Source of the DNA: Paenibacillus chondroitinus NBRC 15376
GTDB taxonomy: Bacteria > Bacillota > Bacilli > Paenibacillales > NBRC-103111
Direction of reading: 5' to 3'
Length of the DNA stretch: 45,257 nucleotides
Assembly (NCBI RefSeq): GCF_004000765.1
Contig: NZ_BILW01000049.1
Coordinates: 1-45,257 of the forward strand
Position numbers and translations under genes: made by a program. The notes below the pieces were generated by a model. It searched no databases, was not told where the DNA came from, and worked only from the letters and a program-made list of their open reading frames with translations. Positions 1 through 7,751 of this stretch are shown piece after piece. Each line of letters starts with the position of its first letter. Within the stretch, counting starts at the first letter, position 1.

Positions 1-74
1 ATCCTATAAGCCGTATAATGAAATTAGTTGCAATAACATCCTATAAGCCGTATAATGAAATTAGTTGCAATAAC
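1..74. repeat. Tandem duplication of a 37-bp unit upstream of marR
   Basis: Positions 1-37 and 38-74 are identical 37-bp units, and a degenerate third start (ACCCTAT) follows at 75-81. Each unit carries a TATAAT hexamer (14-19 and 51-56) and a TTGCAA hexamer (28-33 and 65-70). The duplication places TTGCAA of unit 1 exactly 17 bp before TATAAT of unit 2. More copies could lie to the left of the window. Confidence 0.9.
28..56 (+). promoter_or_regulatory. Sigma-A-type promoter of the MarR operon, built by the tandem repeat
   Basis: A -35 box TTGCAA (28-33) and a perfect -10 box TATAAT (51-56) are separated by 17 bp. A transcript would begin near 63, about 20 nt before the marR ribosome binding site at 84-90. 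The box GTTGCAATAAC (GTT-N5-AAC, weakly dyadic) occurs in each unit and could be the MarR operator; that part is inference. Confidence 0.7.
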
Positions 75-96
75 ACCCTATTTAAGGAGGAGCAAA

Positions 97-558
97 TTGA
101 ACGATCATTGGAAGCCTGCTAACAAGGACAGCACGGAATCACATGGGCAATATATCTCAGCCATCTATCGACACATGCAAATCCTGATCTCATCTGAGCT
201 GCAACCTTATCGCATCGGAAGCGGTCAGTATATCTTCTTGATGTCAATAGCTTTTCATCAGCCGATTACACAGAAAGCGTTAAGCGAGAGGCTGCTCATT
301 GACAAGACGACTACGGCAAAAGCGATTGCGAAGCTGGAGGCAGAAGGATATGTTCGGAGGGAAGCCGATCCCGCGGACAATCGCTATCAACTACTCTATT
401 TGACAGAGTCAGGTCGTGAGGTGGTGCCCAAAGTACAAGAAGCATTGAGCCGCGTCAAGAGTAAAACCCGAAAAGGTATTTCGGATGAGGAGTATGACTT
501 GTTGAACGACCTTTTGAAGACGGTCCTTCACAATCTGAGTGAACAAGAAGACGTGTAG
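97..558 (+). CDS. MarR family transcriptional regulator
   Basis: Winged-helix regulator of the MarR family, 153 residues, probably a dimeric repressor released by a small ligand. The recognition region reads LSERLLIDKTTTAKAIAKLE, followed by the family wing pattern DPADNRYQLLYLTESG. I chose the TTG at 97 because AAGGAGG lies at 84-90 with 6 nt spacing. The in-frame ATG at 55 overlaps the -10 box of the promoter and has no ribosome binding site. It is the first gene of a tight operon with a VOC protein, a GyrI-like protein and an ankyrin protein, so autoregulation through the tandem repeats is likely. The ligand is unknown. Confidence 0.88.
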   Translation: MNDHWKPANKDSTESHGQYISAIYRHMQILISSELQPYRIGSGQYIFLMSIAFHQPITQKALSERLLIDKTTTAKAIAKLEAEGYVRREADPADNRYQLLYLTESGREVVPKVQEALSRVKSKTRKGISDEEYDLLNDLLKTVLHNLSEQEDV

Positions 559-601
559 AGGCAAGCGCTTAATAGTAAGAACAAATTTAAGGAGGATGTA
601 C

Positions 602-973
602 ATGATGATTGCGATCCCTTTTATCGTAGTGGAGAACTGTAAAGACGAAATTAATTACTACCAAAGTATTTTTGGTGGTGAGATTATTATTCTGCGCAAG
701 CAAGGTGAAGTGGTGTTAAACGCGGACCTTCATGTGGGAACGGCAACGCTTAAATTTGCCGATGTTCAAGCGGCGAAACCGGCGTTGAAAGGTGACTATG
801 TAAGAGTTTTCCTGAAAATCGATTCGGAAGAATCGTTCCGGGCGATTTATGGAGCATTGGCAACCGGCGGGACAATTCTTACGGAAATATATGAGGCTCC
901 ATTTAACGGTTTGCTGGCGATCGTAACTGACCGGAACGGCGTATGTTGGGTGCTGTCCTTTTATCGAGAGTAG
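602..973 (+). CDS. VOC (glyoxalase/bleomycin resistance-fold) protein
   Basis: A small protein of 123 residues. It opens with MMIAIPFIVVENCKDEINYY and the stretch FYxxxFGGE-like YYQSIFGGEI, which is typical of PhnB/VOC-fold proteins. It ends with the pattern 'FNGLLAIVTDRNGVCWVL', as in the family ('D.fGv.W.l'). VOC proteins bind or sequester small molecules or catalyse metal-dependent chemistry; no substrate can be assigned. AAGGAGG at 589-595 supports the ATG at 602 (a second ATG follows at 605). It lies 43 bp after marR and 13 bp before the next gene, so it is part of the same operon. Confidence 0.8.
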   Translation: MMIAIPFIVVENCKDEINYYQSIFGGEIIILRKQGEVVLNADLHVGTATLKFADVQAAKPALKGDYVRVFLKIDSEESFRAIYGALATGGTILTEIYEAPFNGLLAIVTDRNGVCWVLSFYRE

Positions 974-986
974 AAGGGAGATCATA

Positions 987-1433
987 ATGGAACCAGTCAT
1001 TTTCAATCAAAGAAAAATGGTTACATTGTTCGGCTTTTCTAAAACGCATGATCAACAAAAAAGGTATAGTGATACGATTTTCGAATTGCTGGATAAAGTT
1101 TGGAAGGAAGTACGTGAGAAGGGGCTTTCTCATAAGGGAATGAACCACGTAGTTTATGAAAATGGTCACCATGTATTTGCCGGCATTGAGTTGGTTCTTC
1201 CTCCGATTGAAGATTCATTACTGGAGAAGAAGGATGTTATTTTAGAAAAATATGCCTATTGCAAACATATCGGGTCCTATAGCGAGCTAGATAAAACTTA
1301 TGAAAGCATTCGTGCAAAAGTGAAAGCTTCAGATGAATATCATGAGCTTCCGTTATTGGAAGTGTATGGACATTGGAATGAAGATGAAACCAAATTAGAA
1401 ACGGAGATTTTCTATAATCTCAAATCATACTAG
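987..1433 (+). CDS. GyrI-like / effector-binding domain protein
   Basis: 148 residues matching the GyrI-like small-molecule-binding fold, also found as the effector domain of AraC/BmrR-type regulators. The typical second-half pattern is visible: YAYCKHIGSYSELDKTYESI followed by PLLEVYGHWNEDE and a C-terminal strand TEIFYNL. No DNA-binding domain is attached. Such stand-alone proteins bind amphipathic or toxic compounds; the exact role here is unknown. The start ATG at 987 follows AGAAGGGAG at 973-981. The gene lies between the VOC and ankyrin genes with short gaps, which suggests a joint response to a small molecule. Confidence 0.75.
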   Translation: MEPVIFNQRKMVTLFGFSKTHDQQKRYSDTIFELLDKVWKEVREKGLSHKGMNHVVYENGHHVFAGIELVLPPIEDSLLEKKDVILEKYAYCKHIGSYSELDKTYESIRAKVKASDEYHELPLLEVYGHWNEDETKLETEIFYNLKSY

Positions 1434-1451
1434 AAGAGGAAGGATGCTTAC

Positions 1452-2759
1452 GTGACGGAATCGTTTAATGATTCTCTTTCTAAGGATGATCTGGACCCGA
1501 AGGTAATTCAACAATTCAAGCAGGCGGTTGATCGCAATGACCCCGAAGCTGTAAGACAAATTTTTCAAACCTATCCATCGCTTGTTTCACGGATAGACGA
1601 ACCAAGCTTTGCCTTTGATACACCAGCGATTGTGATCGCTTCATACAGAGGTAACCGCCAGATGGTTGATGTGTTGCTGCAATTCGGGGCGGATATCAAT
1701 GCCAAGAGCAGCTGGTGGGCCGGCGGATTTGGTGTTCTGCATCATGACCATCATAACTTGTCTCGTTACCTGATTGAACGAGGAGCACGTGTAGATCCAC
1801 ACGCTGCTGCAGCATTGGGTATGCTAGACGTCTTGCAAAAGATGGTGGAAGAGGATCCGGAGGTTGTCAATCAGCGTGGTCCAGATGGGCAGGTTCCTCT
1901 CCATTATGCCGCCTCATCTGACGTCATCGATTTCCTGCTGGATCACGGGGCTGACATTGATAAGCGGGATATTGACCACAATAGTACGCCTGCTCAATAT
2001 GCGGTTAATAAACCTGACAAATGCAGACATTTGATTCAACGTGGTGCTCAGACGGATATCTTTATGGCCGTTCAGTTGGGAGACCTTGAACTTGTTCGCA
2101 GGATTCTTAACGAGAATCCGAATGCTCTTCAAGCTCAGGTAGGAAAAGGGGAGTTTACCTCCGGTGAATCGAACGGTGGGCATATTTATGAGTACATGAT
2201 CAGCGCTGGAGCGAGACCATTTTTCCTTGCTGCGCACCTGGGACATGAAGCCATTACGGAGTTGATGCTGCCGTACAGTTCAGTTGAGCAGAAATTGCTG
2301 CTCGCTTGTATGCGGGCGGATACCGAGACCGTCTATAACATGTTGAAGGAGCATCGGGGTATTATCCAATCCCTGGATTCGGAATACCAGAGTATGATTG
2401 CGAATGCAGCATGGGATCATCGGATAGAAGCTGTGCGACTCATGTTGGATGTTGGTTTTCAACCAGATGCGCGGCGTAATGAGCATTCGATGACGGCCCT
2501 TCATCATGCGGCGATCCGGGGGGACAACGAAATTGTCCAAATGCTGCTAGGACGTGGAGCATCCATCGATATTCGTAATGAATATGGGGGGACCCCGCTC
2601 AATAGCTGTATGTGGGGTTCAATGCACAATCAGGACCCTCAAGGAGATTATGCCGCTGTAGCCGAGAGCCTTATTGCAGCAGGCGTAAGGCTTCCGGAGA
2701 AGGCCTCGGGCAGCGAGCTTGTGAAGGCTGTTCTAATGCGGCACGGAGTACCGGCATAA
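1452..2759 (+). CDS. Ankyrin-repeat protein
   Basis: 435 residues dominated by ankyrin repeats. Clear repeat cores are PAIVIASYRGNRQMVDVLLQ at about residue 57, VPLHYAASSDVIDFLLDHGA at about 149, a PAQYAVN unit after it, and TALHHAAIRGDNEIVQMLLG near the C-terminus. No signal peptide or membrane segment is seen, so a cytoplasmic protein-interaction scaffold is likely. The start is the GTG at 1452, preceded by an AGGAAGG box; no other start fits. It is the last gene of the MarR operon and is followed by a hairpin terminator. Partner and function are unknown. Confidence 0.85.
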   Translation: MTESFNDSLSKDDLDPKVIQQFKQAVDRNDPEAVRQIFQTYPSLVSRIDEPSFAFDTPAIVIASYRGNRQMVDVLLQFGADINAKSSWWAGGFGVLHHDHHNLSRYLIERGARVDPHAAAALGMLDVLQKMVEEDPEVVNQRGPDGQVPLHYAASSDVIDFLLDHGADIDKRDIDHNSTPAQYAVNKPDKCRHLIQRGAQTDIFMAVQLGDLELVRRILNENPNALQAQVGKGEFTSGESNGGHIYEYMISAGARPFFLAAHLGHEAITELMLPYSSVEQKLLLACMRADTETVYNMLKEHRGIIQSLDSEYQSMIANAAWDHRIEAVRLMLDVGFQPDARRNEHSMTALHHAAIRGDNEIVQMLLGRGASIDIRNEYGGTPLNSCMWGSMHNQDPQGDYAAVAESLIAAGVRLPEKASGSELVKAVLMRHGVPA

Positions 2760-2770
2760 AATTCTGAGGT

Positions 2771-2799
2771 TATTCCATTTTGATGGAATAGTCTTTTTT
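2771..2799 (+). terminator. Rho-independent terminator of the MarR operon
   Basis: A hairpin pairs TATTCCA (2771-2777) with TGGAATA (2784-2790), followed by GTC and a run of T at 2793-2799. It lies just after the ankyrin gene stop codon. Confidence 0.8.
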
Positions 2800-2813
2800 C
2801 TATTGCGCAATAT

Positions 2814-2853
2814 GAGAACGTTCGGTAAAAATAATTCTTTACCGAACGTTCTC
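2814..2853. promoter_or_regulatory. TetR operator: 16-bp perfect inverted repeat with GAACGTTC cores
   Basis: GAGAACGTTCGGTAAA (2814-2829) is exactly complementary to TTTACCGAACGTTCTC (2838-2853), with an 8-nt loop. Each arm contains the self-palindromic core GAACGTTC (2816-2823 and 2844-2851). The right arm overlaps the predicted -35 box of tetR, which fits autorepression. The same core recurs before the downstream SDR gene. Confidence 0.8.
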
Positions 2854-2866
2854 AATGTGTTATAAC
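2838..2866 (+). promoter_or_regulatory. Predicted tetR promoter overlapping the operator
   Basis: TTTACC (2838-2843) and TATAAC (2861-2866) are spaced by 17 bp. The -35 box and most of the spacer lie in the right operator arm, so bound TetR would block RNA polymerase. Confidence 0.6.
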
Positions 2867-2892
2867 TATATTCAGAAGGGAGGTGATGTGAA

Positions 2893-3471
2893 ATGCCTCG
2901 AGTCAAGGAATTTGATGTCGATGTAGCGCTGCTGAAAGCTGTGAGGTTATTTTGGAAACAAGGCTATGAGAAAACATCGATTAATGATCTGGTTGATCAT
3001 TTAGGTATTCATCGCAGAAGCTTGTACGATACATTCGGAGACAAGCATCAACTGTTTCTAAAAGCCATTGAACGTTACAATGAGTACTTGAACGGGCAAT
3101 TTCAATCAGGCATCACCCGCGCTGACAGTGCTAAGCAAGCTATTCGTTTTTTGTTTGACTTCATGATTGAAGGGACCGACGACAAGCCCCCTGGTTGCCT
3201 GCTTGTCAACATGGCTGTAGAGCTTGCTCCATGGGATCCTGAAGTGGATGCCAAGACTGTACAAAGCTTCGATAAAGTGGAGAAGCTACTCGCTGATCTG
3301 ATTCAGCGTGGACTGGAAAGTGGTGAGTTCACTTCCACTCGTAACGCAAGTGTGCTTGCTGAAGAAATGCATAACACAATGCTAGGTTTGCGTGTACTTG
3401 CCAGAACCTCTACCGACAAAGAGAAGCTTCACCGCATAGCTGGTTCCGCTATGTCGATGTTAGATATTTAA
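2893..3471 (+). CDS. TetR/AcrR family transcriptional regulator
   Basis: 192 residues. The N-terminal TetR helix-turn-helix reads TSINDLVDHLGIHRRSLYDT at about residues 27-46, followed by the usual FGDKHQLFLKAI helix. The ligand domain contains PPGCLLVNMAVELAP, a pattern common in AcrR-like repressors of oxidoreductases and efflux genes. The ATG at 2893 has a very strong site (AAGGGAGGTGAT at 2876-2887). It sits directly before a co-oriented short-chain dehydrogenase, and both genes carry the GAACGTTC core upstream, so it probably represses itself and the dehydrogenase. The inducer is unknown. Confidence 0.9.
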   Translation: MPRVKEFDVDVALLKAVRLFWKQGYEKTSINDLVDHLGIHRRSLYDTFGDKHQLFLKAIERYNEYLNGQFQSGITRADSAKQAIRFLFDFMIEGTDDKPPGCLLVNMAVELAPWDPEVDAKTVQSFDKVEKLLADLIQRGLESGEFTSTRNASVLAEEMHNTMLGLRVLARTSTDKEKLHRIAGSAMSMLDI

Positions 3472-3507
3472 TTGGAGCCTTATTTTTTTGCAAATACTAG
3501 AACGTTC
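3472..3507 (+). promoter_or_regulatory. Predicted SDR promoter with TetR operator core
   Basis: TTGGAG (3472-3477) and TACTAG (3495-3500) are spaced by 17 bp. GAACGTTC (3500-3507) overlaps the end of the -10 box and the start site region. It is the third copy of the core seen twice before tetR, so the same repressor probably controls both genes. Confidence 0.6.
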
Positions 3508-3550
3508 ATTCTCGATCACTAAAATCGATAAACAAAAGGAGAAATAAATA

Positions 3551-4369
3551 ATGAGTAAAGTATGGTTTATTACAGGAACTTCGACAGGATTTGGCCGTCA
3601 TTTTGTGGAGCAGTTGCTTCAAGCTGGAGATCGAGTAGTTGCTACTGCGCGCAAACTTGAAGCTATTCAGGATTTTAAAACAATAGCACCGGATCGTGTT
3701 CATCTCGTCGCTCTGGATGTCACCAAACCGGACCAAATTCAAGCTGCTGTTCAAGAAGCTGTTGCAGTATTCGGAAAAATCGATATCGTCGTCAATAATG
3801 CGGGATACGGACTGTTCGGGATGCTTGAGGAGTACACGGACGAACAAATTCGCAAACAATTTGATGTTAATGTTTTTGGTGTATTGGACGTCATTCGCGC
3901 GACGCTTCCTGTATTCAAACGCCAGGGATCAGGACATTATCTTAATTTCTCGTCTTTCTTCGGAGTTGTTTCCTTCCCGACGTTCAGCCTATATGCTGCC
4001 TCGAAGTTTGCAGTAGAAGGTTTCTCTGAAGCATTCGAGAAGGAATTTGCAAGCTTTGGAATCAAGACAACGATTGTCGAGCCGGCTGTTTTTGCAACCG
4101 AGTTTCTCGGACATTCCCTGGAGCAGACGGAGAAAAAACCGGAGTACATTCCGTACTACGAAGCGTATGAAAAAAACCTATCAAACATCAAAATTGGCGA
4201 TCCAGCCAAAGCGGTTCAATATATTATCTCCGTCATCAATGAAGGGAATGCGCCGCTGCGGCTTCCAGTTGGTTCCCAAGCTGCATATTCCATTCGCGAT
4301 GCTTACAACAAACGGTTGGAAGAACTCAACGCATGGTATGATCGGTCAGCTGAAGCAGATTCGAATTGA
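3551..4369 (+). CDS. Short-chain dehydrogenase/reductase (classical SDR)
   Basis: 272 residues, a normal length for a classical SDR. The NAD(P)-binding glycine motif TGTSTGFG is at residues 8-15, the NNAG motif near residue 87, and the active-site YAASK (Tyr-x3-Lys) near 155. It is a soluble NAD(P)H-dependent oxidoreductase; the substrate cannot be told. The ATG at 3551 follows AAAGGAGA at about 3536-3543. It is probably induced when the upstream TetR protein releases its operator. Confidence 0.9.
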   Translation: MSKVWFITGTSTGFGRHFVEQLLQAGDRVVATARKLEAIQDFKTIAPDRVHLVALDVTKPDQIQAAVQEAVAVFGKIDIVVNNAGYGLFGMLEEYTDEQIRKQFDVNVFGVLDVIRATLPVFKRQGSGHYLNFSSFFGVVSFPTFSLYAASKFAVEGFSEAFEKEFASFGIKTTIVEPAVFATEFLGHSLEQTEKKPEYIPYYEAYEKNLSNIKIGDPAKAVQYIISVINEGNAPLRLPVGSQAAYSIRDAYNKRLEELNAWYDRSAEADSN

Positions 4370-4381
4370 TTTATATAAAAG

Positions 4382-4417
4382 AAGGCAGAACGCTGGATAT
4401 AGCGGACTGCCTTTTTT
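4382..4417 (+). terminator. Terminator after the SDR gene
   Basis: AAGGCAG (4382-4388) pairs with CTGCCTT (4407-4413), with an inner CGCT/AGCG stem (4391-4394 with 4401-4404) and a T run continuing to 4417. Confidence 0.85.
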
Positions 4418-4485
4418 GCTTTTCATCGTTGACCCTGACACTTAGGGAAGGGGTTAAAATGAGAGTATCAATTCGAAGTCATACG

Positions 4486-4667
4486 TTGTATTTTATACAA
4501 CATAGCAGCGAGGTTTGACCGCGAAGGCGTTCTTTCGTTGCACAAAATACAACCATTTGTTGCGAAAAGGCATGATGGAAGCGTTTTAACGCGAGATTCG
4601 TTGTAAAAAGTACAATAAAAAGCCGATCTTAAGCCAAATTACAGCTAAATGATTGCACGAAGTACAA
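4486..4667. repeat. Array of four TTGYA-N5-TACAA dyads in an intergenic region
   Basis: Four 15-bp dyads of the form TTGYA-N5-TACAA lie at 4486-4500, 4538-4552, 4601-4615 and 4653-4667. Offsets between starts are 52, 63 and 52 bp, so they form two pairs one 115-bp period apart. The sequence between them is not conserved between pairs. No convincing gene is present in 4430-4810. It may be a host-specific intergenic repeat family or a multi-site operator. Confidence 0.7.
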
Positions 4668-4816
4668 CGTAGAATACGGTTACAGTCGCAACTTGGTGAG
4701 CGTTTAGTGGTAGGTGATGAGATGAGTAATAAATGGATTGAGATGATCAGGTGAAGAAGAAGCTTATAAGTAGTAGAGTCGAGGTCGAAAGCTAATACGC
4801 TTTTTCGTTGTTCCCC

Positions 4817-4845
4817 TTGAACCGATTGGGCAATTATGGTGTAAT
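4817..4845 (+). promoter_or_regulatory. Predicted promoter of the WYL regulator gene
   Basis: TTGAAC (4817-4822) and TGTAAT (4840-4845) are spaced by 17 bp, about 40 bp before the start codon. Confidence 0.45.
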
Positions 4846-4884
4846 GGATACAAACATATGTTCCTAAGTTTAAAGGGTGATGAG

Positions 4885-5790
4885 ATGAAGTTAGAACGAT
4901 TAATTTCGATTACGTATGCGCTTTTGAATAATGAAGTGATTTCCGCTTCAGAGCTTGCGAACAAATATCAGGTCTCTCAACGAACCATCTATCGAGATAT
5001 AGAGGCTATTTGTGCGGCTGGAATCCCTGTCGTATCTTATCAGGGCGTTAATGGCGGATATGGAATTATTAAAGAGTATAAGATGGAAAAAACTTTATTG
5101 CATGACAACGACATTGAGTCATTAATCACGCTACTTCACAGCACGGCAACGGTGTTCAAAGATGAAGGAGCTACGGAGACGATGCATAGGCTCCAAACGA
5201 TTCAAAAGGATAAAATGCCTAGCTTGACCATGGATTTAGGAAGCTGGCGAGCTAACAATGAAACACTGCATACGCTTCGTGCAGCGATAACAACGCGCCA
5301 AGTCATTCGATTTGAATATATGAATTCCAAGAATGAGAGAGTTCGTCGGATCGTTGAGCCAGTTAGCCTGCTTTTTAAATATTATTCTTGGTATTTACAT
5401 GGGTATTGTAGAGTTCGCAAGGATTATCGCGTATTTAAACTCACAAGAATGATAGATTTGGTTACCTTGCCCGAAATTTATCCTTGTATCCATTCAGCAT
5501 TTCTACAAGATCTCTCTTTGGATTATCGGAAAGATGAAATCGTAGGAGCTGTTCTTCATTTCTCAGGGAGATCATTGGCACATGCCTTGGATTGTTTTTA
5601 TGCGGAAGATAAATATTTCAATGAAGATGGCACGCTTACAATTACCATTATCAATCCTTCAGAGGCTGAAAGGTTAGTTGAAATGATATTAAGTTTTGGT
5701 GAAGATGTGGAGGTTCTCGAACCTCTGTCGTTAAGGCAAATGCTCAAAGCTAAAATTGAAAAAATGTTAAATCGATACCCACAAGTATGA
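4885..5790 (+). CDS. HTH/WYL-domain transcriptional regulator (YafY type)
   Basis: 301 residues. The N-terminal DeoR-like helix-turn-helix (HTH_11) spans about residues 1-60 with ASELANKYQVSQRTIYRDIE. The central WYL domain contains the signature SWYLHGYCRVRKDYRVFKLT, followed by a C-terminal WCX-like region. WYL domains bind small ligands or nucleic acid; this type usually controls a neighbouring gene. I chose the ATG at 4885 because AAAGGGTGATG ends just before it; an earlier in-frame ATG at 4858 has no such site. A perfect 13-bp hairpin overlaps the stop codon. The drug-efflux gene at 6206 is a possible target. Confidence 0.88.
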   Translation: MKLERLISITYALLNNEVISASELANKYQVSQRTIYRDIEAICAAGIPVVSYQGVNGGYGIIKEYKMEKTLLHDNDIESLITLLHSTATVFKDEGATETMHRLQTIQKDKMPSLTMDLGSWRANNETLHTLRAAITTRQVIRFEYMNSKNERVRRIVEPVSLLFKYYSWYLHGYCRVRKDYRVFKLTRMIDLVTLPEIYPCIHSAFLQDLSLDYRKDEIVGAVLHFSGRSLAHALDCFYAEDKYFNEDGTLTITIINPSEAERLVEMILSFGEDVEVLEPLSLRQMLKAKIEKMLNRYPQV

Positions 5791-5813
5791 CAGACTGCTG
5801 TCATACTTGTTTT
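5781..5813. terminator. Strong hairpin terminator overlapping the WYL stop codon
   Basis: ACAAGTATGACAG (5781-5793) pairs perfectly with CTGTCATACTTGT (5798-5810) around a 4-nt loop, followed by TTTT. The hairpin starts inside the last codons of the regulator gene. Confidence 0.8.
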
Positions 5814-5872
5814 CGTATAATGAGCTTAAAGCGAAGGGAAGTCATCCTATCAAGGAAGTGGAGGTGTGCGCC

Positions 5873-6046
5873 TTGCATCATGATCCTTATTTTTTTGAGG
5901 AAACGATGAATGAGCATAAACAGGAGCTTAAAACAATTGAAAACAATGCCTGGAAATGGACGCCGCGAACTAGTGGGAAACAAGTCAAACAATCAAAAAA
6001 ACTGACCATGTTGTCTGGTCTTCTAACACTAATTGGACTAAAATGA
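5873..6046 (+). CDS. Small hypothetical protein
   Basis: A TTG at 5873 opens a 57-residue frame beginning MHHDPYFFEETMNEHKQELK. It is preceded by GTGGAGGTG, a plausible ribosome binding site, and followed by a good terminator. The protein is charged in its first half and basic with a short hydrophobic end (MLSGLLTLIGLK) in the second. I do not recognise a family. The longer in-frame version starting at 5807 overlaps the preceding terminator and is less likely. Whether it is expressed is uncertain. Confidence 0.45.
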   Translation: MHHDPYFFEETMNEHKQELKTIENNAWKWTPRTSGKQVKQSKKLTMLSGLLTLIGLK

Positions 6047-6053
6047 TGAACGG

Positions 6054-6090
6054 CACCTCCCTGTGTCATTTGGAGGTGTTTTCTTTTTTT
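6054..6090 (+). terminator. Terminator after the small ORF
   Basis: CACCTCC (6054-6060) pairs with GGAGGTG (6072-6078), followed by a T-rich run to 6090. Confidence 0.8.
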
Positions 6091-6205
6091 GGAAAGGAGA
6101 ATATCATTTAATTTATTTTTGCACTTGTATATTTCCACAGACTGTTGTATTTTTAAGCGGACTATAAAGATAGAGAACTATTTAATTAGTTTTCAGGAGA
6201 GGGAA

Positions 6206-7651
6206 GTGAAGAAACAAATGAAGCAATATAATACTAAGGCTATTATGGCGTCGCTGCTGATCTGCGGTTTCGTAGGCATGTTCAGTGAGACGGCACTTAA
6301 TATAGCTATTAGTAACTTGATGAATGTGTTCCAGATTTCAGCTGCCACTGCCCAGTGGTTAACAACAGGGTTTTTGCTGACACTCGGAATACTGATGCCG
6401 ATGACTGGTTTGCTGCTGCAATGGTTTACAACAAGGCAGCTTTTTATTGTGTCACTCTCAAGCTCGATCGTTGGGACATTGATTGCTGCTCTGGCAGTCA
6501 ATTTTGAAATGTTGATGGTCGCTCGTGTCCTTCAGGCAGCTGGCATGGGGTTATTAATTCCACTCATGTTTAATACAATTTTGGTCGTTTATCCCCCGGA
6601 GAAACGCGGCGCAGCAATGGGGTTCGTTGGCTTGGTCATCATGTTCGCACCGGCAACCGGCCCAACTGTGGCGGGACTTTTAATCGAGTATTTAACTTGG
6701 CACTACATCTTCTGGTTATCTCTACCTTTTTTAATTATTGGGCTCTTGATTGGTTTGAGAAACCTGGAAAACGTCACCGAGGTCACAAAACCGCGTATCG
6801 ATCTCATTTCAATTATTTTATCATCTATAGGTTTCGGTGGCGTAGTGTTTGGCTTCAGTAAAGCAGGCGAAGGAGAGGGCGGCTGGACTAGCGCAATCGT
6901 ATTAATTTCGATCATAATCGGCCTAATCTCTCTTGTGTTGTTTGCGCTTCGCCAGACATCCATGCGTGAGCCGATGATGAACTTGCGCGTTTTCAAATAC
7001 CCGATGTTTATCATCGGACTGCTTCTTGTGTTGTCCTGTATGATGATTATTTTATCAACGATGATTATTTTGCCGATGTATTTGCAAAATGGGATGAAGT
7101 TATCCGCGTTTACGACAGGGCTCATGCTGCTTCCGGGTAGCGCGTTGAATGGTATCTTGTCTCCACGGATGGGGCGCTTATTCGATAAATATGGACCTAA
7201 ATGGCTTGTAGTCCCTGGCCTAGCCATTGTTGCTGTGATGTTATGGTTTTTCTCCAGTATCACGGTTGCTTCTTCCGTAGCGTTTATCGTCGTCTTGCAT
7301 ATCGGACTTATGGTTGGTATCTCCATGGTATGGATGCCGGCTCAGACGAACGGACTTAACCAACTTCCGCCGGAACTATATCCGCACGGAACAGCGGTTA
7401 TGAACACGCTGCAACAGGTTGCAGGGGCGATCGGTACAGCAATTGCAATCAGTATCCTGACTAGCGGTATGGAGAAGTATCTAGGCAGCTCTTCCAAGCC
7501 AAGTGAACCCCTCGAGGCTGCAAAAGCTATGATGCTTGGTTCCCAGAACGTGTTCATTTTCGCTATGATTGTGACACTTATCGGATTAGCCGTAGCCTTC
7601 TTCATCCGCCGTGTCATCGTGAAGCATGCGACGATGAATGCCATGCATTAA
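6206..7651 (+). CDS. MFS multidrug efflux transporter (DHA2 family)
   Basis: 481 residues with many hydrophobic segments, consistent with a 14-helix proton-coupled drug exporter of the DHA2/LmrB type in the cell membrane. The first helix carries 'ETALNIAIS' and 'QWLTTGFLL', typical of this family (elsewhere 'D.tivnvAlP' and 'W..t.Y.L'). The antiporter motif C region reads VIMFAPATGPTVAG. The start is the GTG at 6206 with AGGAG at 6195-6199; an ATG at 6218 is the alternative. A terminator follows. The drug is unknown, and regulation by the upstream WYL protein is possible but not shown. Confidence 0.9.
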   Translation: MKKQMKQYNTKAIMASLLICGFVGMFSETALNIAISNLMNVFQISAATAQWLTTGFLLTLGILMPMTGLLLQWFTTRQLFIVSLSSSIVGTLIAALAVNFEMLMVARVLQAAGMGLLIPLMFNTILVVYPPEKRGAAMGFVGLVIMFAPATGPTVAGLLIEYLTWHYIFWLSLPFLIIGLLIGLRNLENVTEVTKPRIDLISIILSSIGFGGVVFGFSKAGEGEGGWTSAIVLISIIIGLISLVLFALRQTSMREPMMNLRVFKYPMFIIGLLLVLSCMMIILSTMIILPMYLQNGMKLSAFTTGLMLLPGSALNGILSPRMGRLFDKYGPKWLVVPGLAIVAVMLWFFSSITVASSVAFIVVLHIGLMVGISMVWMPAQTNGLNQLPPELYPHGTAVMNTLQQVAGAIGTAIAISILTSGMEKYLGSSSKPSEPLEAAKAMMLGSQNVFIFAMIVTLIGLAVAFFIRRVIVKHATMNAMH

Positions 7652-7658
7652 AATTAGT

Positions 7659-7688
7659 AAGAAGCTCGCTCAGGCGGGCTTCTTTTTT
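7659..7688 (+). terminator. Terminator after the MFS gene
   Basis: AGAAGC (7660-7665) pairs with GCTTCT (7678-7683), extended by a TCGC/GCGG inner stem and followed by a T run to 7688. Confidence 0.85.
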
Positions 7689-7751
7689 TGTTTCACAAAT
7701 GATCTACCATAGACGTATGTTGAATTAATGGTAGGAAAGGGGAGGAAACGA

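Noticed and set aside
4047..4445. 132-residue frame overlapping the SDR gene end
   Set aside because: Out-of-frame shadow of the SDR gene that runs through its terminator.
6703..7326. 207-residue minus-strand frame inside the MFS gene
   Set aside because: It is a shadow of a clear 481-residue transporter gene, with no ribosome binding site and a biased composition typical of antisense frames.
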